From positions 1 through 64,000 of the forward strand of contig JASANE010028600.1 in NCBI GenBank assembly GCA_030248225.1: 64,000 nt of DNA. The letters are read 5' to 3'. The notes under the pieces are model-generated. The model had not been told where the DNA came from and searched no databases. It saw only the letters and a list, made by a program, of their open reading frames with translations. Positions within the stretch are counted from its first letter, which is position 1. Every line of letters starts with the position of its first letter. The DNA comes from Trileptium ribeirensis. Its lineage: Eukaryota > Nematoda > Enoplea > Enoplida > Thoracostomopsidae. Both the position numbers and the translations under genes were made by a program. Below are positions 48,427 to 57,714 of this stretch, in pieces.

Positions 48427-49667
48427 CTGAGGTCCACCGCGAGCTAGTTAACCACATGTTTCGCACTAGCCTTCGGTCATCGGTCGACGCCGTCATGGAA
48501 GCCATGATGAGCGGCCAACTATCACCGAAAGTAGTGGACGCTTCCATGCTTAAGAATTTATTTCAAAAGAACTCGCAAATAGCGCAGACGATTTTAATAC
48601 GCGAGCCTGCCCTGGCATACCAATTTGGACAAATTTACCCAGTGCACATCGATCTAGGCTCATTTAAATTTGCTTTCATACTGCGGGTTCCATTAGTCAC
48701 GTCGGACGACGTCCGACCCTACTTTCGCATATACAACGTCGGCCGGAACGTCCCAGAACGCAGCGCTCACATGAAACTACCATTACCTGATTACGCTACA
48801 CGGATAGAACGAGCGCGGTACGAAGTACTAAAATTACATGCATGCAACACGCGACCAGGCATTGCCGTCTGCGAGATACATGCATTAGCAACGGACCATA
48901 CATCGCGCTGCTTGGACTGTATTATCATGGGCGAGGACGCTCCAGAGGAAGCTCGCCAAGTTTGCAAGAACTGTGCATTGGTTGGGCCAATGGCAAACCA
49001 TACCGATGTCTACACCACGGCACAAGGGGTGTTAATTCGAACTGCTGAACGTAAGGCTGTCATCTCTAAGAAGAAACATCTTAGCCACGTTACCCGAGGA
49101 GAGACAATTAACATTGCTGACAACGGAGTTTTGTGGATATCACACAACAACTATACCCAGCTCGTGGTCGGGCCACTTATGCTGGCTAGCACACTAGACG
49201 CGCAGGAAGTCACCATCCATATTGTACTTAACATCACTATCCATGACTTTCCGGACATACCGCTCAAACCAATTGCTTGGAGCTCGCTGGAACACGCCAA
49301 AGCGACGAACTTACAAGTCCAACAAATAGCGGACGAGCAGTTGAAGAAGGTAATTGACTTCCCATACATCACTACCACTGGCGTAGCTCCTGACCTATGG
49401 ATGCTCATCGTGCTAGCAATTGCCGGAATAGGGGCAATAATCTACTTCAGGAAGAAAGCTGGATTCTGTCCTAAATGTATAAAGGGACGCCTACAGCGTT
49501 GGTGGCAACAACGACCATGTGCTCGGGAGGAACTAAGGCGACCCGAATTGCATGTTAAGACGGACAACGAGTATGGCACCACAAACCCGCCCCGACCAAC
49601 GGTTTCAGCTCCAGCTGCTTCCACAGAACATCTTGAATTACGTACAATGAGTCCGAGAGCCTACTGA
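48414..49667 (+). CDS. env: Envelope-like protein, C-terminal part with membrane anchor
   Basis: A 417-codon frame beginning at GTG, again a shifted continuation. Residues about 140-200 hold a cluster of cysteines in C-x2-C-type spacing and sites of the N-x-T kind. Residues about 329-348 are a clear transmembrane helix (WMLIVLAIAGIGAIIYF) followed by basic residues and a roughly 70-residue cytoplasmic tail with CPKC. Position after the fusion-like segment and type I topology support an envelope transmembrane subunit. The last bases (49651-49667) overlap the open frame of the protease. Two frameshifts in this env copy mean it is not expressed intact from here. Confidence 0.68.
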   Translation: MPGVTEVHRELVNHMFRTSLRSSVDAVMEAMMSGQLSPKVVDASMLKNLFQKNSQIAQTILIREPALAYQFGQIYPVHIDLGSFKFAFILRVPLVTSDDVRPYFRIYNVGRNVPERSAHMKLPLPDYATRIERARYEVLKLHACNTRPGIAVCEIHALATDHTSRCLDCIIMGEDAPEEARQVCKNCALVGPMANHTDVYTTAQGVLIRTAERKAVISKKKHLSHVTRGETINIADNGVLWISHNNYTQLVVGPLMLASTLDAQEVTIHIVLNITIHDFPDIPLKPIAWSSLEHAKATNLQVQQIADEQLKKVIDFPYITTTGVAPDLWMLIVLAIAGIGAIIYFRKKAGFCPKCIKGRLQRWWQQRPCAREELRRPELHVKTDNEYGTTNPPRPTVSAPAASTEHLELRTMSPRAY

Positions 49668-50103
49668 ATTATTCGCAGTATCTGAGCGATCCCAACGCCG
49701 AGGACATCGCACAGTAGCATACCATCGGCAGGTCAACGCGATACACCACATGGACGCATCCTTGCTAATCAACACATTTGTGTACCGCACGCCAGTACTT
49801 ACACTAATAGATACAGGGGCAGATGTGTCCATCGTATCACAATACTTGGTAAATAAATTAGGTCTCCAGCCGCAGCCTGACGATTCCACTAGGATAGTAT
49901 CTGCCACCAAACAGGAATTAGCCTTGGACGGCAGCATAAGTGTACCTTTGTCGATCGAGTCCATAAAGGTACAAACCGAATTCTTTGTCACCAAAACAGC
50001 ACCTTATCACTGCATCATAGGAACAAACTTCATGTCCCAATTGCCAAAGTGTATCATAAATTTTAAGGAACGTTGCCTAGAGATAGCAGTAGATGAGGAA
50101 TAG
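49651..50103 (+). CDS. pol: Aspartic protease (pol, N-terminal part)
   Basis: The frame is open from 49651; the first ATG is at 49750. From that ATG, LIDTGADVSIVS (Asp 21) is the retropepsin active-site motif, and CIIGTNFM near residue 88 is the ILG-x-D/N-F motif before the C-terminal helix. About 117 residues is the usual size of a retroviral-type protease. It would cleave Gag and Pol in the particle. TAG at 50101-50103 ends the frame, but the same frame then continues directly into RT, so this is either a mutation (CAG to TAG is one step) or a read-through stop. It overlaps the env frame by 17 bases in the +1 register. Confidence 0.9.
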   Translation, partial: VREPTELFAVSERSQRRGHRTVAYHRQVNAIHHMDASLLINTFVYRTPVLTLIDTGADVSIVSQYLVNKLGLQPQPDDSTRIVSATKQELALDGSISVPLSIESIKVQTEFFVTKTAPYHCIIGTNFMSQLPKCIINFKERCLEIAVDEE

Positions 50104-52416
50104 GCTAAGATACCTTTTGCAGGACTAGAACGGTATGACCCACCACTAATTGCAGTAATGTGTCGGAAGCTCACCACAATAGAACCAAACACTGAAACAT
50201 TTATTAATGCGATCCCTGAGATAGCTGAAACAGGCGTAGGACCGGCAATATTTGTGCCCGCACCAGAAATGGTTGACATCGCCATGGCACATGCATTGGT
50301 GTTAAGGAGTCAAAGAACCATACCAATCGCAGTAATTAACTTCGGAAATACACCGCTCACTATTTATGCCGGACAACTGATAGGCCACATTGAGGTAAGG
50401 ATGAATCCCAATGTGCAGTTCTTGAAAGACACAAACAAAAATTTGATCCGGTATGAGGAGCACAAACCTGCCAAGCAATTAAATAACATTACTGCACACC
50501 CTGAAAGGATCATTCAACACATAGAGGCAGGGAAAAGGTCAATTGACCATGAGAGAGCTCAAACGGTCTTGAGTAAAATAGATTTCGATAAGACCCTATT
50601 GTCTCCGTTTGAGCTAAAACAGTTGAAAACCGCAATTGCTGAGAACGCAGATGTCTTCAGCACGCACGATTTCGATTTAGGACGCTACACAGAACATAGG
50701 CACCGCATAGAGAAGGGAGATGCTAAGCCAATTAAGCAAGCTCCGTATCGATTAGCACACTCTCTACGCGAACCGCTCGGAGAGGAACTTAACAGTATGC
50801 TAGATGCTGGACTAATATCACCATCAAGTTCACCTTGGGGATCACCGATAGTATATGTGACCAAGAGTGACGGCTCACTCCGACTCTGTGTGGATTTTCG
50901 GAAGGTGAACACAGTAGCAGAACAGGACGCATATCCATTGCCTAGAATAGACGATATATTAGGATGCCTCCGAAACACCAAGCTAATGTCTAGTTTAGAT
51001 CTAAACACGGGTTTCTGGCAGTTGGAGTGGGATCCGGAAACAAAGGATAAAACCTCCTTCGTGACAGTTCATGGACAATATGAGTACAACGTCTTACCGT
51101 TTGGATTGAATTCATCCCCAGGGGCTTTTCAACGTTGCATGTCCATGATTTTAAAGGGGTTAGAGTGGGAAAAATGCTTAATCTATATAGACGACATACT
51201 AGTATTTTCACCAACGTTCGAAGACCACTTATCTGACCTAATTAGGGTTTTCGATCGTTTTCGCAGGGCAAACTTAAAGCTAAAACCATCAAAATGCCAC
51301 TTTGGCAGAGGTAGTCTAAAATATTTAGGACACATAATTGGTACAGAAGGCGTAAAACCAGACCCAGAAAAGGCAATAGCGATCGAGGAATTCAATCTTC
51401 CGGAAACACTGAAGCAGCTACAAAGTTTCCTGGGACTGGTAGGTTACTATCACAAATTTATACCGAGCTACTCAGATATATGCGAACCACTAAACGAACT
51501 AAAACGCAAGGATGCAGTATTTAAGTGGACTCCTAAGTGCGAGGACGCTTTTAAGAAATTAAAACAAGCACTATTAGATGAACCAGTACTAATACATCCC
51601 GATTTCACGCAACCATTTATCTTACAAACAGACGCTTCAGGATACGCAATGGGCGCAGTGCTCTCGCAGAAAACTAAACAAGGCCTCAAACCCATTGCTT
51701 ATGCTAGCAAAGCTTTATTAGATTATCAGCGCCGTTATCCCGCAATTGAAGCCGAAGCTCTCGCGATTCGATGGGCAGCGCTACACTTCAAGCATTATCT
51801 AGTAGGGCACAAATTCCATGTCGAAACCGATCACAAGCCGCTAAAAGCCTTGTTTGACAAGCCGCCTAGGAACTCACGCTTATCCCAATGGCGCAGTGAA
51901 CTACTACTTGAATTCGGGGGATTTGAAATACAATACAGGTCAGGTAAAGAAAACGGCAATGCTGATGCTTTGTCGCGGGATCCTAGATACGACCCATCCA
52001 TCAGCGAGGAACAAACGGGCGACACTTATGAGATATTAATGATGGGTCGGGGACGACCCACCGGCCCTCGCACACCAACAACCTGCGCAGCATGGGACCA
52101 ATCGCACCTGCCGTATCCCGTACGCACAGTGACACCGCTTCCAACTCTGGCATCAACAGCTGTAATAGGAAGCCCGATAGCTCCCCCAAGGCAGCCAAAC
52201 CCCGAAGCGATCCTATCGCAACTAGTTCCCGACACGCAGATAACTACAGTACCCCCAGCGAAGCTAACACAGCAAGCAGCCACGCTCAGCGCTATTCCAA
52301 TTAGAATAGATCCAGGAGGAACACCAGCAATGCCAATACGCACTACAGCCATCTCGGGTTCTGGAGTCGGACCTCAGGCTCGAGGATCTAAAAGGCCACA
52401 CCGGCCCGAATCATAA
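50104..52416 (+). CDS. pol: Reverse transcriptase - RNase H (pol)
   Basis: In frame with the protease; the first ATG after the TAG is at 50158, and residues below count from it. RT motifs are LRLCVDFRKVN, SSLDLNTGFWQLEWDP, LPFGLNSSPGAFQRCM and the catalytic YIDD at 343-346. RNase H follows with QTDASG (Asp 492), glutamates 531 and 533 in YPAIEAEALAI, and ETDHKPL (Asp 558), ending near NADALSRDPRY. It copies the element RNA into DNA and degrades the template. The last 130 residues are a Thr/Pro-rich linker without a domain. TAA at 52414-52416 interrupts, and the frame stays open beyond it. RT is of the Ty3/gypsy kind. Confidence 0.97.
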   Translation, partial: AKIPFAGLERYDPPLIAVMCRKLTTIEPNTETFINAIPEIAETGVGPAIFVPAPEMVDIAMAHALVLRSQRTIPIAVINFGNTPLTIYAGQLIGHIEVRMNPNVQFLKDTNKNLIRYEEHKPAKQLNNITAHPERIIQHIEAGKRSIDHERAQTVLSKIDFDKTLLSPFELKQLKTAIAENADVFSTHDFDLGRYTEHRHRIEKGDAKPIKQAPYRLAHSLREPLGEELNSMLDAGLISPSSSPWGSPIVYVTKSDGSLRLCVDFRKVNTVAEQDAYPLPRIDDILGCLRNTKLMSSLDLNTGFWQLEWDPETKDKTSFVTVHGQYEYNVLPFGLNSSPGAFQRCMSMILKGLEWEKCLIYIDDILVFSPTFEDHLSDLIRVFDRFRRANLKLKPSKCHFGRGSLKYLGHIIGTEGVKPDPEKAIAIEEFNLPETLKQLQSFLGLVGYYHKFIPSYSDICEPLNELKRKDAVFKWTPKCEDAFKKLKQALLDEPVLIHPDFTQPFILQTDASGYAMGAVLSQKTKQGLKPIAYASKALLDYQRRYPAIEAEALAIRWAALHFKHYLVGHKFHVETDHKPLKALFDKPPRNSRLSQWRSELLLEFGGFEIQYRSGKENGNADALSRDPRYDPSISEEQTGDTYEILMMGRGRPTGPRTPTTCAAWDQSHLPYPVRTVTPLPTLASTAVIGSPIAPPRQPNPEAILSQLVPDTQITTVPPAKLTQQAATLSAIPIRIDPGGTPAMPIRTTAISGSGVGPQARGSKRPHRPES

Positions 52417-52750
52417 ACCGTAGGACTAAGAGCAACCACCCTACCGACAGAGCAGGAATTTGATAGGCTCATGAAATTAATGATGCACTATGAAACTGAA
52501 ATATTACCAACAGTTAGGATCGAGGACGCACAAGACACCCACGAAAACATATATCTACCATTCTTTTCAGACCTCCCAGATTTTAATCTAGTACGGCTCT
52601 TGCAGTAAATCCAAAGAAATGACCCAGAACTGGGTCCAATTTGGTGGTACTTATATAACAAAACACGGCCTAAGTCCGAGCTAGGCGCATTACGAATAGA
52701 AATAGTTATCTCATTACTTCGAGCTAGCTCAAGATACGAGAATATTATAT
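52417..52750 (+). pseudogene. pol: Pol linker leading into integrase, with a stop
   Basis: The RT frame continues after the stop with a polar stretch, has another TAA at 52606-52608, then reads IQRNDPELGPIWWYLYN, the segment that normally precedes the integrase zinc-binding domain (pattern Q-x-x-D-P-E-L). The integrase then continues in the next frame from about 52750. Stop codons and the frame change show this copy of pol is broken here. Confidence 0.7.
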
Positions 52751-53077
52751 ATGCATCCATTACAACCAGGGGACATAAATTACAAATTGTGCGTCCCAAT
52801 TACACTAGTACAGCAGGTACTCAAACACGAACATAGCACCTTATATGGAGGACACCCTGGCCGCGATCGACTACTAGCAAAATTAAAACAATTTTACTAC
52901 TGGAAGGGTATGTCAGAGCACGCACAGCAATGGATCAGGCGATGCACTCTATGTCAATCCGCAAAGGACCCAATTGCTCGGATAACCACCGGATTGTGTA
53001 GGGTGATTGGCAAATCAACCAATGTATCGTGTATTCGTAGACATACTCGATATTCAAGTTCGGTCGCAAGCGGGTAA
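52751..53077 (+). CDS. pol: Integrase N-terminal HHCC zinc-binding domain
   Basis: The first ATG at 52751 is internal to pol. HEHSTLYGGHPGRDR, then FYYWKGM and CTLCQSAKD give the H-x(n)-H-x(n)-C-x2-C zinc-binding domain of Ty3/gypsy integrases. Similarity ends near 53000, and the catalytic core continues in the +1 frame, so there is a frameshift around 53000-53010. Confidence 0.88.
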   Translation: MHPLQPGDINYKLCVPITLVQQVLKHEHSTLYGGHPGRDRLLAKLKQFYYWKGMSEHAQQWIRRCTLCQSAKDPIARITTGLCRVIGKSTNVSCIRRHTRYSSSVASG

Positions 53078-54638
53078 CCGCTATGTTATTGCATTCATCG
53101 ATCAATTCACAAAATTCGCAATAGCGGTGGCAATAAGGCACCAGGATGCACACACAGCCGCACACATATTCTTATACGAGGTAGTTAATAAATACGAAGC
53201 TCCCAGGGAGCTATATTCTGATAGAGGAGGTGATTTCACCGCACACATGTTTGAAAGCCTGTGCCAGGAAATGCACATATTTCGGCACATGAGTTTAGCT
53301 TACCACCCCCAAGCAAATGGAGAAATTGAAAGATTTTATAGGACATTATTGTATTTATTACGAGTAAGTATACCACAAAATGATCATCACTCATGGGACG
53401 TATCATTACCGTTTTGCATCATGGCCTATAATTCATCAGTACACACAGCAACAAAATATCCACCATTTTTGCTCATACACGGATTCTATCCTAGGCTCCC
53501 CGGCGAATACGACACGCATAGTGCAGCCACAGGATATACTGGAGCCCACTCATATAGGGCCAACGCGCAGCGCTGGATGGCTTCTATTAGGGAACGCGCA
53601 TACCAGTCAATGAGAGCCGCTCAAGAGATAAATCGGCTAAGGTACAATAAGCGAACCCGCGAACCTCGCTATCAAGCAGGTGAGTTAGTTTGGATCTATA
53701 GGCACGACACCACACCAGAAACATCTAGAAAACTTACGCCTCGTTGGTGTGGACCGTACAAAATACTAAGGATCACCCCGCCATGCATGCGTGTGAGGAT
53801 GCATTCTAATCCGGAGGGCATGAAACATGTCGTGCACATCAATAGGACAAAGCCATGTTTTAGGGCATTAGATCCAGTACCTAATGTAGAGGACTGGCCA
53901 GGTCAGGTACACGCTTCTGTATTAGAAAGGGGACTGAACGAACCAACCCAACGAATTATCGCTGATAGGGATTTCGTTACTGAAATAGAACCCGTAGATG
54001 AAGTAGCAGTACGCACAGTAAGAACAGCAGTCAGTGATGGTTCAGATACTGAGAGTATGGAGATGGGTGACCCCAATGACCCCAACATATATTGCCGGAC
54101 ATACGCAGATATCGAGGTCGAGCAAGCAGCGATGGAACACATCGAGTATAGGACGGACGACTACGAGCCGCAGAATCCCAGGACAGTCAGGAATCGGATT
54201 CCACTGACTGATCCAGATAGAGAAATAGAATCATCTTGGCCACCAATATCGCAGGAACAGGTTACTAGCCAAGAGGCTTTTTCGTACATACCAGAACCTG
54301 GTAGCCGAGACTCTCAGGTAGAATATGGACAACACACCGTACCAGTAACCACCATGGAAAGAATAGTGGCCACCAGCGAGGAAGTTCCATTCGGCGTACC
54401 GACTGTAGGTGTAGGCATACTTGAAGGACAACATTTCTACCCAGCGGACATCACGCTATCTACTACGCCACGCGGAGCTTCAGGTGGAATTGTTGTACTA
54501 GGACCCTACACCTCAGGGATCTGCGCTACGCAATCATGCTCGCTGCGCAGGACCACCCATTATTTCAATCACGACCAGCTGAACATATTATGGCATCACG
54601 TCTGCGGGTACCAATGGAAATGTCAACTCAAACTGTAG
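53007..54638 (+). CDS. pol: Integrase catalytic core and C-terminal extension
   Basis: The frame starts at TTG and continues the HHCC domain after a shift. Catalytic triad: Asp 12 in VFVDILD, Asp 72 in SDRGGDF, and Glu 108 in ANGEIERF, giving D,D-35-E. A GPY/F-like C-terminal segment follows (RWCGPYKILRI, about residue 248) with HINRTKPCF. The enzyme inserts the cDNA into the genome. Residues about 290-510 are an acidic, Pro/Thr-rich extension without a recognised chromodomain. The last 34 codons overlap the next ORF in another frame, suggesting one more frameshift near 54530. Confidence 0.95.
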   Translation: MANQPMYRVFVDILDIQVRSQAGNRYVIAFIDQFTKFAIAVAIRHQDAHTAAHIFLYEVVNKYEAPRELYSDRGGDFTAHMFESLCQEMHIFRHMSLAYHPQANGEIERFYRTLLYLLRVSIPQNDHHSWDVSLPFCIMAYNSSVHTATKYPPFLLIHGFYPRLPGEYDTHSAATGYTGAHSYRANAQRWMASIRERAYQSMRAAQEINRLRYNKRTREPRYQAGELVWIYRHDTTPETSRKLTPRWCGPYKILRITPPCMRVRMHSNPEGMKHVVHINRTKPCFRALDPVPNVEDWPGQVHASVLERGLNEPTQRIIADRDFVTEIEPVDEVAVRTVRTAVSDGSDTESMEMGDPNDPNIYCRTYADIEVEQAAMEHIEYRTDDYEPQNPRTVRNRIPLTDPDREIESSWPPISQEQVTSQEAFSYIPEPGSRDSQVEYGQHTVPVTTMERIVATSEEVPFGVPTVGVGILEGQHFYPADITLSTTPRGASGGIVVLGPYTSGICATQSCSLRRTTHYFNHDQLNILWHHVCGYQWKCQLKL

Positions 54639-55660
54639 GAGACTACACAACAATACGTCCCTACAGCGCTCCACCAGCAGCTGCCGATAGACCTATGTCT
54701 CCCCACCAATATCTTTTTAGGGAGGCGGCCTTTACTGAACCGCCAGGGTCACCACTGTCCAGCTACCTATCAGAAACATCTGGCGAAGGTACTACGGTGG
54801 ACGTGAGAGCAGCCGAAGCAAACAACGAACTAACTAGCCAGACGTCACAGGAGCCCTCTTCAGCTGAACGCCGCGGTCGAGCCGGACAAGAAACACCCAG
54901 TAGCAGCTCCAGAACGCCTACTGCACAGCCGGGGACCTCCGACTCACTAAGCGAATTTACGCTTGCGGAATCAAGCAGCGAACCACCAGCACACCGAATG
55001 GGGATCGTTTACGCTGTAACCTTAGGTACCTCTCCCCGCACACGAGCATCAGCAGAAGAACGAGGAAAGGCACTTGTTGGACGGGCCACTCAACGGAAAC
55101 AAATCACTCCAGCACGAGGAGGTTCGATCATCCAGTTTGGTACTACTGACCAGCCAGGACCATCCACGGTAACCATCACCGAACTGGTACACCCCACTAC
55201 CGCTGCCACCACCCCCTCTGAGACGATACGCCTTAGCACCACGCATGCGACAGTCCCAGCCAGACACTTACTGCATCGCCAGGCCAGGGACCGGGTCTTT
55301 AGGCCATACGGCGCAGCATCAGACAAAGAGGTAGGAGACGCCCTACGCAGACATAGACGTGTAACTTTCCAGGAACCAGGGACGACCATCACTGAAGCAG
55401 CAGGAGCATCAAATAGACTAGCCTCTACTACACGCACACAATCCACCACTGTCACCACTTCAATGACAAGTGCACCAACACCAACCACACGACAACTTTT
55501 ACTGGAAGGACGCTCGCCAGGCGGGACGCAGCCACCGACCACATTCCCACGATATCCTTCTAGCCAGGAACTACACCCTGTAGCTTGGCGACAACGAATA
55601 CCCCGACCGCCACCCTATGAAGAGTCTGACTCGGAAGACCCTGACCTACGGGTGGACTAA
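54536..55660 (+). CDS. Ser/Thr/Pro-rich ORF ending near PPPY
   Basis: 374 codons from ATG 54536. Composition is low-complexity Ser/Thr/Pro/Ala with scattered basic patches, and it looks disordered. Near the C-terminus PPPY (about residue 357) precedes an acidic tail; PPxY motifs recruit NEDD4-type ubiquitin ligases in viral budding. It may be the tail of the integrase polyprotein joined by a -1 shift at 54530-54640, or a separate accessory protein. No enzyme domain is visible. Confidence 0.55.
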   Translation: MLAAQDHPLFQSRPAEHIMASRLRVPMEMSTQTVGDYTTIRPYSAPPAAADRPMSPHQYLFREAAFTEPPGSPLSSYLSETSGEGTTVDVRAAEANNELTSQTSQEPSSAERRGRAGQETPSSSSRTPTAQPGTSDSLSEFTLAESSSEPPAHRMGIVYAVTLGTSPRTRASAEERGKALVGRATQRKQITPARGGSIIQFGTTDQPGPSTVTITELVHPTTAATTPSETIRLSTTHATVPARHLLHRQARDRVFRPYGAASDKEVGDALRRHRRVTFQEPGTTITEAAGASNRLASTTRTQSTTVTTSMTSAPTPTTRQLLLEGRSPGGTQPPTTFPRYPSSQELHPVAWRQRIPRPPPYEESDSEDPDLRVD

Positions 55661-55802
55661 TCCTAACCATACTCGCACGTACCTCAACACTAGTAAACAC
55701 GACAGGCCAACAAAAGGGAAGTAGAAGAGGGGATCAGGAACACATTCACAGGTAAACAAGACTATCCTTATACTCAGGCTTATTTAGGTATACACATTAT
55801 AG

Positions 55803-56480
55803 ATGCGACGAAGCTGCAGCACCAACGACGTCCGAAGGCCGCTGATACCAAAATGCGTGCGGCACGTACCAATGGTATGTGGCGGCGGCGTTTACCCGGC
55901 AGTGCCAGTCTACCGCCTCCAAAGAGGGCCACTCGCGCAAATCTTTGCCTCCAAAGGCACCTGTAGACCCCTGCTCGCTGACGAAACTACCACAATCGAC
56001 GCATTCGAGCACAACTGGCGGCGTTTGTCCAGCGCGTCCGAACATTTTCACCTCAGCGTCCTGGAGCTGCTGGGCTTCGATAACGCCAAAAAGGAACTGG
56101 CTAAAGCCGACATCAGCCCAACGGAGTTGCAACTCCGCAGCATTGCCTTACTTCGACGGCTGCCGCTCAAAAGGCGGCATATGCTCAAGGCCTATTACCC
56201 GCACATCATGCGGCCGATTCTACTGACTAAGTTCGGCATGATCGAATGTGCGGAGGAGTTGGAAGCCACCGGCGACCGACTCTTGCTCAGCGCGACTTTT
56301 GACGATTTCTGGGGTACCGGTACGACACACATCCAATGTTGCTGTGACCGGACGTTCCACAACGTAACGGGTCGTCTGCTCGAAGAAATCCGATCGGGAC
56401 GGCCTCGTTCGATGGCCCCAAGTCGTCATTGTGGGCGACGAACGAGCACTGCCGCTCCTCAACGTCGCCGACCAGCATAA
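55803..56480 (+). CDS. SGNH-like ORF copy 1, N-terminal part
   Basis: 225 codons from ATG 55803. Residues about 75-190 are helical and align with the second copy downstream through HFHLSVLELLGFDNAKKEL, HIMRPILLTKF and FHNVTGRLLEEI. The family function of this part is unknown. Homology changes frame at about 56400 into the segment from 56431, so the frame end at 56480 is an artefact of a 1-base shift. This region is visibly GC-richer than pol. Confidence 0.6.
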   Translation: MRRSCSTNDVRRPLIPKCVRHVPMVCGGGVYPAVPVYRLQRGPLAQIFASKGTCRPLLADETTTIDAFEHNWRRLSSASEHFHLSVLELLGFDNAKKELAKADISPTELQLRSIALLRRLPLKRRHMLKAYYPHIMRPILLTKFGMIECAEELEATGDRLLLSATFDDFWGTGTTHIQCCCDRTFHNVTGRLLEEIRSGRPRSMAPSRHCGRRTSTAAPQRRRPA

Positions 56481-57028
56481 CTGGCTGGTGTTCGCTTGGC
56501 CGCGTATGGAGATGGCCGACCTAGTCCAATGGGCCAACGCGTTCGTTACGCCGCAAACGGACTGCGTGATCATCGTCGGCGGCTATGGCAAACTCTGGCA
56601 GGCGGGCCAAAAGGCTTACTCGCCCAGTGCATTCATCAAACGCATTAAGCGAAAGCTGGAGGTGCTCGAACGGCGCCTCCGAGAAAATGCGGCTGTTTAC
56701 ATCGCTCCACCGCCACCGCAATGGAACGCGCTCAACTACACGAGTGAGGCCTGGGCGACGGAGCTGCGTACACGGAAACTGCGCCTTACCGCGGACCACC
56801 AAGCACTCCGAAACGTCGTCATGGGCCCCATGGTCGGTACCACTAACGGCACCCGAAACCTGGAATACGGTCGGACCGTTCAACCGGGGTGAGGATCGCC
56901 AGCGGTGGACCGAGCCAGTAGTGGCGCCCGCCTACCATCAAGAGCTGGTCAATTGGGCGGGTCACTACGTTCGCTGCACTGGACTTTTTCGCCTCGGCGA
57001 ACAGCGAAGGGGTGACGACGAAGAATAA
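56431..57028 (+). CDS. SGNH/GDSL hydrolase-like domain, copy 1 (serine missing)
   Basis: Open in this frame to 56892 and then, after another 1-base shift near 56870, in the next frame to 57028. VVIVGDERALPLL resembles SGNH block I, VFAWPRMEMADLV the following strand and helix, and VIIVGGYGKLW block III. AAVYIAPPPPQWNA resembles the late strand with its PP motif. In active enzymes GD is followed by Ser; here it is Glu. The terminal helix (QELVNWAGHYVR) aligns with copy 2. Fold assignment is by motif order only. If correct, it is a pseudo-enzyme or a domain reused for binding. Confidence 0.55.
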
Positions 57029-57296
57029 GACCTATTAAGAAATCCGTTCGCACGTGGGTACCTCCAGCAAAAGGAAGCAGATAATCAGTGAAGAGTCATT
57101 CACAGAACACCCTAGAGCAGTAGAAATCGCAACCCTTCAGGGCATAGAGGATTTCGTCTGCGGACGCGCGCGAGAGAATCAAGCGTAGAGTTAGAAATTA
57201 CGCAAGCCATTGTAGCTGGTTGCACTAGTATGCGTAGCGCAAACCGACTGTTGTGAAACGGGACAACCACCTATAAGGGTTATATTATTAATACCG
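57029..57296. other. Spacer between the two SGNH-like copies
   Basis: Less GC-rich sequence with stops in all frames. Nothing recognised. Confidence 0.5.
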
Positions 57297-57714
57297 ATGG
57301 ACAACAGCGTTCGGCAACGCGGTGAGGACAAGGAGGACGACAACAGCGTTCGGCGACGCAGTGACAGTCAGGTGGACCATGGCGTTCGGCAACGCAATGG
57401 CGGCGACACCAGACGGTCCGAAGGCGGTCCAGCCCGCCGATTGTCAACAACTGGGCCCTACGCTCCGCCCGAAGCCACCACGTACCGCCTGCCTAGCGTA
57501 CTATGTCGACCTGACACAGCCGTACGTTCCCTTCCTGTCTCACGGCACCGAGTGGCCGGAGCAGTCCAACATGCACGAGGCAGCGACGCCCTTTCATCAC
57601 GACGGCACGACGGCCCCAACCGTCGAACAACATTACCAGGTAAGGGTGCTGCTCGTACTTGGCCTGATGGAGGCAGCTAAAGAACTCATGGACATGGCTG
57701 GGACGCCGCAGTAA
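57297..57714 (+). CDS. SGNH-like ORF copy 2, N-terminal part
   Basis: An ATG at 57297 opens an Arg-rich frame (VRQRG/VRRRS/VRQRN units, from three copies of GCGTTCGGC(A/G)ACGC at 57307, 57346 and 57382). The part homologous to copy 1 is in the neighbouring frame from 57322 (VEQHYQVRVLLVLGLMEAAK). TAA at 57712-57714 stops it, but the same frame remains open straight into the next segment. Start and N-terminus are therefore uncertain. Confidence 0.5.
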
